DNA from: Burkholderiaceae bacterium
GTDB lineage: Bacteria; Pseudomonadota; Gammaproteobacteria; Burkholderiales; Burkholderiaceae_C
Assembly (NCBI GenBank): GCA_919902775.1
Contig: CAKKRJ010000008.1
Location: 62,001 to 126,000 of the forward strand
Length of the DNA stretch: 64,000 bases
Direction: 5' to 3'
Part shown: piece after piece, positions 7,142-15,949 of the stretch
How positions within the stretch are numbered: the stretch's first letter is position 1
Layout: each line of letters starts with the position of its first letter
Program-made: the position numbers and the translations under genes
The notes under the pieces: generated by a model
What the model was told of the DNA's origin: nothing
Database searches by the model: none
The model's input: only the letters and a program-made list of their open reading frames with translations

Positions 7142-8650
7142 TCAGAAGCGTTCCAGCTCCGGGTGTTTGATTTGCCCGGCCCGCACCAGCATCTTGCCGT
7201 ACTCGGCGCAGCGGTGGAGGGTGGGGATCACCTTGCCGGGATTGAGCAGGCCTTGTGGGTCAAAGGCGCGCTTGAGGCCGAACATCTGCGCGTTTTCTTC
7301 GGCGGAAAACTGCACGCACATGCTGTTCAGTTTCTCGATGCCCACGCCGTGTTCGCCCGTGACGGTGCCGCCCATGGCCACGCTGGTTTCCAGAATGTCG
7401 GCACCAAACAGTTCGCAGCGGTGCAGCTGGTCGGGGTCGTTGGCATCGAACAGGATCAGCGGGTGCAGGTTGCCGTCGCCCGCGTGGAAGACGTTGAGGC
7501 AGCGGAGTTGGTATTTCTTTTCCATCTCCGAGATGGCTTGCAGGATGTCGGCCAGACGCTTGCGCGGGATGGTCGAGTCCATGCACATGTAGTCGGGACT
7601 GATGCGACCCGAAGCGGGGAAGGCGTTTTTACGACCGCTCCAGAACTTCATGCGCTGGGCTTCGTCGCGGCTCACGGTGATGGCCGTGGCGCCGCAGTTG
7701 CGCAGCACTTCGCTCATGCGGCCGATTTCCTCTTCGACCTCTTCGGGCGTGCCATCGCTCTCGCACAGCAAGATGGCCGCTGCGCTCAGGTCGTAGTCGG
7801 CGTGCACAAAGTCTTCGACGGCGACGGTCATCGGGCCGTCCATCATCTCCAGCCCGGCGGGGATGATGCCGGCTGCAATCACCGCGGCCACAGCTTCACC
7901 GGCTTTGCGCACGTCGTCAAAGCTGGCCATGATGCAGCGCGCCAGTTGGGGTTGGGGCACCAGCTTGACGGTGACTTCGGTGGCCACGGCCAGCATGCCT
8001 TCGCTGCCCACCAGCACGGCCAGCAGGTCGTAGCCGGAGGTGTCGAGCGCATCGCTGCCAAATTCGATCGGATCGCCTTCGATGGTGAAGCCGCGCACCT
8101 TGAGCACGTTGTGCACCGTCAGGCCGTATTTGAGGCAGTGCACGCCGCCCGAGTTTTCGGCCACGTTGCCACCGATGGTGCAGGCGATCTGGCTGGACGG
8201 GTCGGGCGCGTAGTACAGGCCATAAGGCGCAGCGGCCTCACTGATGGCCAGGTTGCGCACGCCGCACTGCACGACCGCCGTGCGGCTGACCGGGTCCACG
8301 GTCTTGATCTGGTTGAAGCGAGCCATCGACAGCGTCACGCCCATGCGGTGCGGCATGGCCCCCCCCGACAGGCCAGTGCCTGCGCCGCGTGCGACCACGG
8401 GCACTTGCAGGGCGTGACAGACCTGGAGCGCGGCTTGTACCTGCGTTTCGTTTTCAGGCAGGGCCACCACCAAAGGCCGTTCGCGGTAGGCGGTCAGGCC
8501 GTCGCATTCATAGGGCGTGGTGTCTTCAGCGGTGTACAGGATGGCGTCGGCGGGCAGCACCCTGCCCAAAGCCTGCACCACAGCGCGTTGGCGCTCGGCG
8601 CGTTCGGTGGTGGTCAGTGGGGGTGTTTTGGCAGGGGTGCTGGCGCTCAT
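7142..8650 (-). CDS. glcD: Glycolate oxidase FAD-binding subunit GlcD
   Basis: A 502-residue FAD-linked oxidase. The PCMH-type FAD domain carries PVVARGAGTGLSGGAMPHR and IGGNVAENSGG; the C-terminal half carries FHAGDGNLHPLILFD and GTVTGEHGVG, all typical of GlcD, which oxidises glycolate (or D-lactate) to glyoxylate. Start 8650 (MSASTPAK) has AGG upstream and fits family length better than 8692. GlcE and GlcF are not adjacent: the downstream neighbour is the repeat-filled gap, so partners must be elsewhere. Confidence 0.88.
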   Translation of the reverse strand: MSASTPAKTPPLTTTERAERQRAVVQALGRVLPADAILYTAEDTTPYECDGLTAYRERPLVVALPENETQVQAALQVCHALQVPVVARGAGTGLSGGAMPHRMGVTLSMARFNQIKTVDPVSRTAVVQCGVRNLAISEAAAPYGLYYAPDPSSQIACTIGGNVAENSGGVHCLKYGLTVHNVLKVRGFTIEGDPIEFGSDALDTSGYDLLAVLVGSEGMLAVATEVTVKLVPQPQLARCIMASFDDVRKAGEAVAAVIAAGIIPAGLEMMDGPMTVAVEDFVHADYDLSAAAILLCESDGTPEEVEEEIGRMSEVLRNCGATAITVSRDEAQRMKFWSGRKNAFPASGRISPDYMCMDSTIPRKRLADILQAISEMEKKYQLRCLNVFHAGDGNLHPLILFDANDPDQLHRCELFGADILETSVAMGGTVTGEHGVGIEKLNSMCVQFSAEENAQMFGLKRAFDPQGLLNPGKVIPTLHRCAEYGKMLVRAGQIKHPELERF

Positions 8651-8735
8651 GGCATTCAAAACCTGAAAGGAATGGCTCAACTGTAAGCCCAAGCCCGGCG
8701 CATGGGGCTGAAGAATCTTTGACAGGTTTGTGAAA

Positions 8736-9611
8736 TCAGGCCAGTGCGCTTTTCAGCCAGTCGGCGAATGCGGCGCATTCCCAGCGCTCCATGGTGCCGG
8801 TGCGCCAGCACAGGTAATGGGCATGGGGGCTGGGCACACTGCGCTCGAACAAGCGGACCAGTTGGCCGCTTTCCAGCCATGGAGCGCCCAGTTTGGTGCG
8901 GATCAGGCCGACCCCCAGGTCCTGGGCGGCGGCGTCGCACATCAGGCCAATGTCGTTGAAGGAGGAGCCGTCGGTGGGTTCGGGCCAATCGAGGTCGTGC
9001 GCTGCAAACCAGGTGCGCCAAGGCTCGAGCGGGCTGCGCAGCAGGGCCATGCCTTGCAATTCTTCGGCGCTGCTGAATGGGCCGTTTTTGCGCACCCACG
9101 CGGGTGAGGCCAGGGGCGTCACGTCGTCCTTGGCCAGGCAGACGTGCTCCACATCAGAATAACGGCCGGTGCCAAAACGCACGGTCAGGTCGGCGTCTTC
9201 CGCCACCACATCCAGCAGCGGAATGCTGACCTGCAAGGTGATGTCGATCTCGGGGTAGGCTTCCAGAAAGTGCTTCAGGCGTGGCATCAAGATGGAACGG
9301 GCAAATGTCGGCGTGACCGCCAAGCGCAGCTTGCGTCGGCCCGAGGTGTTGTTGGCGCTGGGAAAGCGCTGCAAGGACACCAGCCCTTCACGCACATGGG
9401 CCAAATACTCGATGCCCTCGGTCGTGAGCGAGAAGTCCGACCGGCCAAACAGCTTGGTGCCAATGATTTGCTCGAGCTGCTTGACCCGGTGGCTCACCGC
9501 GCTGGGCGTCACGCACAATTCTTCGGCCGCCTGGGTCACGCTGCGCAATCGCGCCAGAGCCTCAAACGTCAGCAGGCACTGGATGGGCGGGATGCGTGAG
9601 TTGGCGGACAT
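8736..9611 (-). CDS. LysR-family regulator (GcvA-like)
   Basis: 291 residues with an N-terminal helix-turn-helix (FEALARLRSVTQAAEELCVTPSAVSHRVKQLE) and a LysR substrate-binding domain with the LTVRFGTGRYSDVEHVCLAKDDVTPLASPAW region seen in GcvA-type proteins. It lies 12 bases downstream of purU on the same strand and upstream of glcD, so it may be read from the purU promoter. Target genes cannot be identified; one-carbon or glycolate metabolism is a guess from position. Confidence 0.85.
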   Translation of the reverse strand: MSANSRIPPIQCLLTFEALARLRSVTQAAEELCVTPSAVSHRVKQLEQIIGTKLFGRSDFSLTTEGIEYLAHVREGLVSLQRFPSANNTSGRRKLRLAVTPTFARSILMPRLKHFLEAYPEIDITLQVSIPLLDVVAEDADLTVRFGTGRYSDVEHVCLAKDDVTPLASPAWVRKNGPFSSAEELQGMALLRSPLEPWRTWFAAHDLDWPEPTDGSSFNDIGLMCDAAAQDLGVGLIRTKLGAPWLESGQLVRLFERSVPSPHAHYLCWRTGTMERWECAAFADWLKSALA

Positions 9612-9623
9612 GGCAAGCCTTTG

Positions 9624-10472
9624 TTATTTGAAAATCACGGTCTTGTGGCCGTTGATCAGCACGCGGTGTTCGCTGTGCCATTTCACGGCGCGGGCCAGCA
9701 CCTGGCTTTCTGTGTCGCGGCCCAGGGTGGTCAGGTCTTCCACTGCCTTGCTGTGATCCACGCGGGCCACATCCTGTTCGATGATCGGGCCTTCGTCCAG
9801 GTCGGCCGTCACATAGTGGGCGGTGGCGCCGATCAGCTTCACGCCACGGTCGTGCGCCTGGTAGTAAGGCTTGGCGCCCTTGAAGCTGGGCAAAAAGCTG
9901 TGGTGGATGTTGATGGCACGGCCGGCCAGCTTGCGGCACAGGTCGTCGGAAAGGATTTGCATGTAACGCGCCAGCACCACCAGCTCAGCGCCTTCGGCCT
10001 GGATGATTTCGTACTGCCGGGCCTCGGCTTGCGCCTTGTTGTCTTTGTTGACCTGGATGTGGTGAAACGGCACGTTGTAGCTGGCGGCCAACTGGTAGAA
10101 CTCGCGGTGGTTGCTCACGATGGCGCGGATGTCCAGCGGCAGCAGGCCGCTCTTCCAGCGGAACAGCAGGTCGTTCAGGCAGTGGCCTTCTTTGCTGACC
10201 ATGATCACCGTGCGCATGGGCTGGGCGGTGGTGTGCAGGTCCCACTTCATGTCAAAGGTCTGGGCAAATGCACCCCACTGCGCGCTCAGCGCGGCACCGT
10301 CGGCCTGGCCGCATGCGAATTGCACACGCATGAAAAACAAGCCGGTGTCGTGGTCGTTGTACTGCGCGGCCTCTTCGATGTTGCCGCCCCGCTCCAGCAA
10401 AAAACCCGACACGGCATGCACGATGCCGGTGCGGTCAGGACAGGAGAGGGTCAGGATGTAGGTGGTGGTCAT
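9624..10472 (-). CDS. purU: Formyltetrahydrofolate deformylase
   Basis: A 282-residue enzyme that hydrolyses 10-formyltetrahydrofolate to formate and tetrahydrofolate, feeding formate to purine synthesis and balancing one-carbon pools. An N-terminal ACT domain (TLSCPDRTGIVHAVSGFLLERGGNIEEA) precedes the formyltransferase fold, with NIHHSFLPSFKGAKPYYQAHDRG and the acidic TADLDEGPIIEQDV near the end. Start 10472 (MTTTYILTLS) gives the usual family length. The LysR gene follows closely. Confidence 0.95.
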   Translation of the reverse strand: MTTTYILTLSCPDRTGIVHAVSGFLLERGGNIEEAAQYNDHDTGLFFMRVQFACGQADGAALSAQWGAFAQTFDMKWDLHTTAQPMRTVIMVSKEGHCLNDLLFRWKSGLLPLDIRAIVSNHREFYQLAASYNVPFHHIQVNKDNKAQAEARQYEIIQAEGAELVVLARYMQILSDDLCRKLAGRAINIHHSFLPSFKGAKPYYQAHDRGVKLIGATAHYVTADLDEGPIIEQDVARVDHSKAVEDLTTLGRDTESQVLARAVKWHSEHRVLINGHKTVIFK

Positions 10473-10533
10473 GGGGCAAAGCGGTTGGGGCTGAACCCAT
10501 AAAGAGTGGGGTGCGGCCGGGTCGAGTCGGCCT

Positions 10534-10561
10534 ATTGTAGAGAAGCGCCCGAGCCTGTCGC
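10534..10561 (-). promoter_or_regulatory. Possible sigma-70 promoter of purU
   Basis: On the minus strand, TACAAT (10539-10534) is a good -10 element and GCGACA (10561-10556) a weak -35, with 16 bases between. It points at purU, starting 62 bases from the -10. The -35 is poor, so confidence is limited. Confidence 0.35.
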
Positions 10562-10629
10562 GTTGGGGCCGTGGCGCCACTGGGTGGACGTAAACTGTGC
10601 GCCTGAACCGATCCAGAGGAGTTTTTGCC

Positions 10630-11964
10630 GTGGCCCACACCGACCTGAACATGGACAACCATTGGTTGCCCTTCACCCCCAACCGCACGTTCCGCCAGGA
10701 CCCGCGCGTGTTCGTGGGCGCCGAGGGCATGCACTTCACCACCCACGATGGCAAAAAGGTGATCGACGGTATCTCCAGTCTCTGGTGCGTGGGCGCGGGC
10801 CACAACCGCCGCCCGATCAATGAAGCCATCAAGAAGCAGTTGGACACGCTGGACTACGCCACCGCCTTCCAGGCCAGCAACGACAAGGCGTTCAAAGCGG
10901 CAGAGATGATTGCGGCCATGGCGCCAGGCGACCTGAACAAGGTGCTGTTTTGCAACTCTGGCTCGGAAGCCGCTGACACCGCATTGAAAGTGGCGCTGGC
11001 CTACCACCGCGCCCGTGGCGAAGGCCACCGCAACGTGTTCATTGGCCGCGAAAAGGGTTACCACGGCGTCAATTTCGGCGGCATGAGCGTGGGCGGCCTG
11101 CCTGCCAACCGCAAGGTGTACGGCGCGCAGCTGCTGCCGCGCGTGGACCACATGCGTTTCATTCACGACCCGGTCAACCACGCCTACATCCACCACGAAG
11201 AACCGGTGTGGGCCGAAGACCCGTTGCTGGAGCTGGAAAACCGCATTTTGGTGTTGCACGATCCGAGCAACATTGCCGCTGTGATCGTGGAGCCGATCGC
11301 GGGCAGCGCGGGCTGGTACATCCCGCCCCAAGGCTATGTGAAGCGCCTGCGCGAGATTTGCGACAAGCACGGCATCCTGCTGATTTTTGACGAAGTCATC
11401 ACCGGCTTTGGTCGTCTGGGCGTGAACTTTGGTGCCGACTACTACGGCGTGGTGCCCGACATGCTGAACTTCGCCAAGGCGGTGACCAACGGCGTGATCC
11501 CATTGGGTGGTGTGATTTGCCGCGACTTCATCTACGACGCGATGATGAACGCGCATGCGCCCGACCACGCGATCGAGTTCTTCCATGGGTACACCTATTC
11601 CGGGCACCCGGTGGCGTGTGCGGCGGCCATTGCCACGCTCGACTTGATGAAAGAAGAAAACCTGTTTGTGCGTGCCGGGCAACAGGGCCGGGTGCTGGGC
11701 GATGCCATGCACAGCACGTTGAAGGGCTTGCCCAACGTGGTCGGCATCCGCACCCTGGGCCTGGCCGGGGCGGTGGAGCTGGCCAGCATCGCGGGCTCGC
11801 CCGGCAAGCGGGCTTACGACATCTTCATGGACTGCTTCCACAAAGGCGTGTGGGTGCGTCCGGCGGGTGAAAACATCGTCATTTGCCCGCCTTACATTGT
11901 GGAAGACGCACACATCGACCAGATCGTGCAGACCGTGGCCGACAGCATTCGCAGGCATGCATGA
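10630..11964 (+). CDS. Class III omega-aminotransferase (beta-alanine--pyruvate type)
   Basis: A 444-residue PLP enzyme of the omega-amino acid:pyruvate aminotransferase group. Visible landmarks are CNSGSEAADTALKVALAYHRA (cofactor phosphate site), GYHGVNFGGMSVGG, LIFDEVITGFGRLG (aspartate holding the PLP nitrogen) and NFAKAVTNG with the Schiff-base lysine. A GTG start at 10630 is chosen because GAGGAG lies 8 bases upstream; an ATG seven codons later is less well placed. It transfers amino groups from beta-alanine or similar omega-amino acids to pyruvate. It is divergent from purU. Confidence 0.88.
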   Translation: MAHTDLNMDNHWLPFTPNRTFRQDPRVFVGAEGMHFTTHDGKKVIDGISSLWCVGAGHNRRPINEAIKKQLDTLDYATAFQASNDKAFKAAEMIAAMAPGDLNKVLFCNSGSEAADTALKVALAYHRARGEGHRNVFIGREKGYHGVNFGGMSVGGLPANRKVYGAQLLPRVDHMRFIHDPVNHAYIHHEEPVWAEDPLLELENRILVLHDPSNIAAVIVEPIAGSAGWYIPPQGYVKRLREICDKHGILLIFDEVITGFGRLGVNFGADYYGVVPDMLNFAKAVTNGVIPLGGVICRDFIYDAMMNAHAPDHAIEFFHGYTYSGHPVACAAAIATLDLMKEENLFVRAGQQGRVLGDAMHSTLKGLPNVVGIRTLGLAGAVELASIAGSPGKRAYDIFMDCFHKGVWVRPAGENIVICPPYIVEDAHIDQIVQTVADSIRRHA

Positions 11965-12001
11965 CCGCGCATTTGCGGGTCGGATTCGCGTAGGCCTGCG
12001 C

Positions 12002-12077
12002 AAGAACAGCCTTCGGCCGCAGGGGCGGCCTCCCACAAAAACCCGAACCTTGTGGGAGCGCGCCCCTGCGCGCGAAT
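12002..12077. repeat. Repeat B, full composite copy (B2)
   Basis: Left half TTCGGCCGCAGGGGCGGCCT followed by CCCACAA, right half TTGTGGGAGCGCGCCCCTGC followed by GCGCGAAT. This is the two-hairpin composite of family B in the opposite orientation to B1. It ends 5 bases before the start of the next gene. Confidence 0.75.
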
Positions 12078-12081
12078 AAAG

Positions 12082-13158
12082 ATGAATGCAGGACTTCGGG
12101 TCGCGCTGACCCTGCTGTTGGCGCTGGCGGCTGCAAAGTTGTGCATCTGGCTGCACACGCCCATTCCCTGGATGCTGGGGCCTTTGCTGGCCACCGCTTT
12201 GGCGTCGGTGCTGGGCGCGCCCACGCGCAGTGCGGCGCTGTTGCGCAATGGCGGGCAGTGGGTGATCGGTGCCGCCTTGGGTTTGTATTTCACACCGCAG
12301 GTCAGTGCGCTGGTGGTCAGCCTGTGGTGGGCGATTGTGCTGGCCGTGGTTTGGGCGCTGGCGCTGGGCGGTTTGTTTGGCCTGTGGTTGCAGCGCCAGC
12401 ATGCGGCCGATTTTGCGCACTTGCCGCCTGGGGCCTGGCGTGCCACCAGCTACTTTGCCAGTGCGATTGGCGGTGCGTCCGAGATGACCTTGCTGGCCGA
12501 GCGCCACGGGGCCCGCACCGACCTGGTGGCGGCAGCGCACAGTGTGCGCTTGGTCATGGTGGTGGTGTCGGTGCCTTTTGCGATGCAGTGGGCGCAAAGC
12601 CATTGGGGCTTGCAGGTCGATGCGCGCTTGTTGCCAGGGCCGCGCGTGGCGCAGTGGCCCGGTTTGATGTGGCTGGCGCTGGCCACGGCCGGTGGGGCGC
12701 TGGTCATGACCTGGCTCAAGCGCACCAACCCGTGGTTCATGGGGGCTTTGTTGGTGTCGATGGGACTCACGCTGGCAGGGGTGCATTGGTCAGCGGTCCC
12801 CACAGGCTGGTCGAACGCGGCGCAGCTGGTCATCGGCGTGAGCCTGGGTGTGCGATTCCAGCGCGAGTTTGTGCACACTGCGCCGCGCTGGCTGGCGTCG
12901 GCCGCTATTGGCACGCTGCTCATGATGGTCTTGTCGGTGGGTTTTGGTTGTCTGTTGTCCTGGGCCACCGGCCTGCACCCGGCGACCCTGATTTTGGGCA
13001 CCTCGCCCGGCGGCATTGCCGAGATGGCGATCACGGCCAAGGTTTTGCAGCTGGGGGTGCCGGTGGTCACCGCGTTTCAGGTGTGCCGTCTGGTGGCGGT
13101 GCTGATCCTGGTGGGGCCGATTTTTCAGTGGATGGGCAGGCGAAAAAAAACCGCCTGA
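12082..13158 (+). CDS. AbrB-family integral membrane protein
   Basis: A 358-residue, strongly hydrophobic protein with about ten membrane segments and an internal duplication: LHTPIPWMLGPLLATALASVLG in the first half is mirrored by LKRTNPWFMGALLVSMGLTLAG in the second. GTSPGGIAEMAITAKVLQLGVPVVTAFQVCRL near the C-terminus is typical of the AbrB/AmoA-named membrane family, whose transport role is poorly defined. Start 12082 (MNAGLRVAL) is chosen because the upstream codons lie in repeat B. No operon partner; a terminator overlaps its stop. Confidence 0.8.
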   Translation: MNAGLRVALTLLLALAAAKLCIWLHTPIPWMLGPLLATALASVLGAPTRSAALLRNGGQWVIGAALGLYFTPQVSALVVSLWWAIVLAVVWALALGGLFGLWLQRQHAADFAHLPPGAWRATSYFASAIGGASEMTLLAERHGARTDLVAAAHSVRLVMVVVSVPFAMQWAQSHWGLQVDARLLPGPRVAQWPGLMWLALATAGGALVMTWLKRTNPWFMGALLVSMGLTLAGVHWSAVPTGWSNAAQLVIGVSLGVRFQREFVHTAPRWLASAAIGTLLMMVLSVGFGCLLSWATGLHPATLILGTSPGGIAEMAITAKVLQLGVPVVTAFQVCRLVAVLILVGPIFQWMGRRKKTA

Positions 13159-13174
13159 ACGTGCAGGCGGTTTT
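13147..13174. terminator. Bidirectional intrinsic terminator
   Basis: Stem AAAACCGCCTG / CAGGCGGTTTT (11 bp) with loop AACGTG and A/T tracts on both sides. It overlaps the stop codon of the AbrB-family gene and could also serve the convergent DUF3567 gene. Confidence 0.85.
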
Positions 13175-13186
13175 AGGAAGTGTTTT

Positions 13187-13262
13187 GTAGGTCGGAGCTT
13201 CAGCTCCGACGCTCGTCAACGAATCACAAGGATTTGTCGGGGCTAAAGCCGCCGACCTGCGG
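13187..13262. repeat. Repeat A, full copy (A2)
   Basis: Outer arms GTAGGTCGG and CCGACCTGC enclose two hairpins: GTCGGAGCTTCAGCTCCGAC and GTCGGGGCTAAAGCCGCCGAC (given here as separate halves of the element). It lies between convergent genes. Confidence 0.75.
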
Positions 13263-13274
13263 GCAAGCGGTTTT

Positions 13275-13556
13275 TCAGTGCACCACCACCGGTTGCTGGG
13301 CCAGGCCGGTGTAGCCTTCGAGCGTGTCTTCCACCTCTTCTTGCGTCGGGGTGTGTTGCTGCCAGGCCTGGATTTGCTGCTGGAACATTTCGGCCCACGA
13401 ACCGTCCAGATAGACCTCTTTGCCCGAGCGTTTGTCCACGATTTCAAAACCATGGCGCTCCAGCAGCGGAATGCTCGTTTGCGGTGCGGCCTCGGCGGGG
13501 GCGTTGGCCAGCACATGCATCACGGCAAAGGTTTCAGATTCGTACAGCAGGTTCAT
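13275..13556 (-). CDS. DUF3567 domain protein
   Basis: 93 residues matching the DUF3567 pattern common in Burkholderiales: an N-terminal LLYESETFAVMHV strand, HGFEIVDKRSGKEVYLDGSWA in the middle and an acidic helix ending LAQQPVVVH. Function unknown. Start 13556 (MNLLYES) is chosen over 13613 because GAAGG sits just upstream and the extension is unlike the family. A DUF3108 gene lies downstream on the same strand across an arrangement widely seen in this order. Confidence 0.8.
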   Translation of the reverse strand: MNLLYESETFAVMHVLANAPAEAAPQTSIPLLERHGFEIVDKRSGKEVYLDGSWAEMFQQQIQAWQQHTPTQEEVEDTLEGYTGLAQQPVVVH

Positions 13557-13629
13557 GCCTTCATTCTCCCTCAAGTTCTGCCTCATAAGTGGAGGCGGGG
13601 GCATCCACTTCAAGATCGTGTGGTTTTAT

Positions 13630-14997
13630 TTAGCCGGCCGGGGCCACCACAGGCTGGGACGGCAGGGGCGGCAAGGCTTCCTGGTCACGCAACACCAAGT
13701 CGATGAAGCTGCCGCTGACCTGGGTGATGCGGATGCGCACAGGCATCCAGGCGTATGCGGCGGCCACCCAGAACTCGACCTTGGCATCAAAGCGGTTGCG
13801 CGGTTGGCAGACCCATTTGGCGGTGGACACGGCTTGACCGTCCAGCGCCAGGGTTTCGGGTTGTTCCATGGTCAGCAGCCAGGGCACGGCATCCCGGACG
13901 GTGGCGGTCTGCACTTGCAAGCGTGTGCCGGGCTGAAAGCGCTGGGGCGCACCGGCCATGGCGGCCGCCAGTTGCACATACAGGCTGATCTGGTCTTGTG
14001 CGCCCGTCTCCAGCGCCGCGACGGGTGCGTTGTTGCTGAACACCACCCGTTGCTTGGCCCGGTCAAAGTGGGCGGCGCGTTCACTGCGCCAGCTGTCTGA
14101 AAAGCGCGTGGGCGTGAGGCCTGCGCTGGTGATCTCCCCCTGACTTCGCCAGTGGCGTGCGCCGATCAGAAAGGCCTTGACGGACAGGCTCAGCGCATAG
14201 GCGGCCTCGTTGTGCTGCCAGCGCAACTCGCCGTTGGCGTGGTAGGTCAAACCCTTTTCCTGCCCCGTCATGCGGTAGCTCAGCAAGACGGGGGGCGGCA
14301 ATGCCCCGACGGGGATGGGCGGCAGCGAGACGCTGGCCAAGGCGGATGGGACGTTGGCCGTGTCGGGTGCCTTGCCCGCGTCGGGTGCCGTGGCCGTTGG
14401 TGGCACCGTTGCGGGCGCAGGCGCAGGCGCGGGTGCGGGTGCAGGCGCGGGTGCGGGTGCAGGCGCGGGTGCGGGTGCGGGTGCGGCGTCCGCCGATGCC
14501 GGTGCCGGTGCCGATGCGGGCGGGAGCTCGGTTGCGGCCACCTGCGCCGGGGTGTTGTGGGGTGTCGCAACCGCCTCTTCGGTTGCAGGAGGAAGAGGCG
14601 GCGCTGTCAGATCTGCGGAGTTGGTTGAAGCAGCATCGGCAGGATGTGAGTCTGGTTCAGGTTGAGGTAGCGGCGCAGGCTTGGGTTCGGGTTTGGGCTC
14701 TGTGGCGATGCGTGTGCGGGGCTTGGGCGGGGCCGTGACCGGTGCAGTCGCCGACAAGGGGGCCTGCAAGGACGCAGGAGGCACCCACCGGGTGTGCATC
14801 GGGGCCACACGGACCGGTTCAGCGGTGGACAGCCGCCAGTCCAGGGTGCCGCTCAGGCCCAAGATCAATGCCATGTGCAGGGCCAATACCGTGACGACCA
14901 GCCAGCCAAGGGCGCGGCGCGAAGGGCGCGCGGCCCCCGGCGATGCTGCGGCCAGCAGTGCGGTGGCCAGGGCAGGGCGTGCAGGCAAGGCGGGCAT
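13630..14997 (-). CDS. DUF3108 protein with Ala-Pro linker
   Basis: 455 residues: one N-terminal membrane segment (ALGWLVVTVLALHMALILGLSG), a long Pro/Ala-rich linker around residues 70-215, then a C-terminal DUF3108 domain beginning near YHANGELRWQHNEAAYALSLSV. Likely an inner-membrane-anchored periplasmic protein of unknown function; the linker would let the domain reach across the periplasm. The linker is encoded by GC-rich hexamer repeats (14411-14488). It starts 6 bases after the IclR gene stop, so the two may be cotranscribed. Confidence 0.75.
   Translation of the reverse strand: MPALPARPALATALLAAASPGAARPSRRALGWLVVTVLALHMALILGLSGTLDWRLSTAEPVRVAPMHTRWVPPASLQAPLSATAPVTAPPKPRTRIATEPKPEPKPAPLPQPEPDSHPADAASTNSADLTAPPLPPATEEAVATPHNTPAQVAATELPPASAPAPASADAAPAPAPAPAPAPAPAPAPAPAPAPATVPPTATAPDAGKAPDTANVPSALASVSLPPIPVGALPPPVLLSYRMTGQEKGLTYHANGELRWQHNEAAYALSLSVKAFLIGARHWRSQGEITSAGLTPTRFSDSWRSERAAHFDRAKQRVVFSNNAPVAALETGAQDQISLYVQLAAAMAGAPQRFQPGTRLQVQTATVRDAVPWLLTMEQPETLALDGQAVSTAKWVCQPRNRFDAKVEFWVAAAYAWMPVRIRITQVSGSFIDLVLRDQEALPPLPSQPVVAPAG
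14411..14488. repeat. Hexamer tandem repeat coding for an Ala-Pro linker
   Basis: About 13 tandem copies of a GCRGGY hexamer inside the DUF3108 gene, giving (Ala-Pro)n on the minus strand. It is a likely site of slippage length variation, always in frame because the unit is six bases. Confidence 0.8.
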
Positions 14998-15003
14998 CCC
15001 GAC

Positions 15004-15846
15004 TCAGTGGGCGTGCCAGCCCAGATCGGCCGACAGTTGCTGGGCAAACTGGCGCAAGCGCTGGGCAATCGGCCCGTCCCATGCGGTGTCGAGTGTGGCC
15101 GACGAACCCAGCGACACCACGCCCAGAACCAGGTGGCCGTCCGCGTCAAAGACCGGGGCGCAAAGCCCGGAAATGCCCGGCAACAACACATTGACCACGC
15201 GCCCCAGGCCTTGCGCACGTGTTTCCTGCACCATGGCCTGCACTTGCGCCGGGGTGCTGGGCAAGTCGCTGCGCCCCAGTTTGCGTGCCAGGGCCAACTC
15301 TTCTTCGATCATCGGGCGGGCTTTGTCGGTCGCCCCACCCTGACCGATGAAGGCGGCAAAGCAGCGCCCCGTGGCCGATGACAGCAAGGGCATCACATCG
15401 CCCAAGCGCAGGCTGACCGGCATGGCCAGTGGCGTTTCTTGCCAGTGCACCAAAGTCGGTCCCCGGTTGCCCCACACGGCCAGGGCCGTGGTGTGGCCTG
15501 TGGCTTCAATCAACGCGGGCAAACGCTCGCGGGCCATCTTCACGGCGTCCAGCCGGGACAAGGTCGCCAAGCCCAGGCGCAGTGTGGCGGGCCCCAGTTC
15601 GTACCGGGTGCTGGTGCTGTCTTGCAGCACCAGGCCCAGGCGCTGAAAGCTGACCAGATAGCGGTGGGCTTTGGCCGCGCTCATGTGGGCGGCTGCCGCC
15701 AGGTCACGCAACATCAAGGGGCCAGGCGCTTGCGCCAGCACATCCAGCAGGGCAAATCCGACTTCGACCGATTGGATGCCTGCGCGTTCCTTTTCGCCGT
15801 CTTTGGTGCTGGAGGCGGTGCTGTCAGGGGCTTGGGTGAGGGGCAT
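15004..15846 (-). CDS. IclR-family transcriptional regulator
   Basis: 280 residues: N-terminal winged helix (GFALLDVLAQAPGPLMLRDLAAAAHMSAAKAHRYLVSFQRLGLV) and a C-terminal IclR effector domain with LSSATGRCFAAF and GLGRVVNVLLPGISGLCAPVFDADGHLVLGVVSLG. It is divergent from an FAH-family hydrolase with a palindromic site between them (15865-15880), so it probably controls that gene in response to a catabolic intermediate (inference). Confidence 0.88.
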   Translation of the reverse strand: MPLTQAPDSTASSTKDGEKERAGIQSVEVGFALLDVLAQAPGPLMLRDLAAAAHMSAAKAHRYLVSFQRLGLVLQDSTSTRYELGPATLRLGLATLSRLDAVKMARERLPALIEATGHTTALAVWGNRGPTLVHWQETPLAMPVSLRLGDVMPLLSSATGRCFAAFIGQGGATDKARPMIEEELALARKLGRSDLPSTPAQVQAMVQETRAQGLGRVVNVLLPGISGLCAPVFDADGHLVLGVVSLGSSATLDTAWDGPIAQRLRQFAQQLSADLGWHAH

Positions 15847-15864
15847 GTCGTCTAGAATCGTGTT

Positions 15865-15880
15865 TCGTTTAGTTAAACGA
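15865..15880. promoter_or_regulatory. IclR-type operator palindrome
   Basis: TCGTTTA-GT-TAAACGA: two exact 7-bp complementary arms around GT, 18 bases before the iclR start and about 70 before the divergent hydrolase. AT-rich compared with its surroundings, as expected for a divergent control region. Confidence 0.6.
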
Positions 15881-15949
15881 GTTTAATAATGCGTAATTTT
15901 TCGGTGTGGCTCACTGTAGCGCATCGCGACACGAACGGACACATTCAAC

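Noticed and set aside
10435-12786. A 783-codon minus-strand frame across the aminotransferase and AbrB-family genes
   Set aside because: It crosses two clearly recognised plus-strand genes and an intergenic repeat, and its translation has no recognisable fold.
14152-14665. Plus-strand Gly/Ala-rich frames opposite the DUF3108 gene
   Set aside because: They are antisense to the Ala-Pro hexamer repeat and carry only low-complexity sequence.
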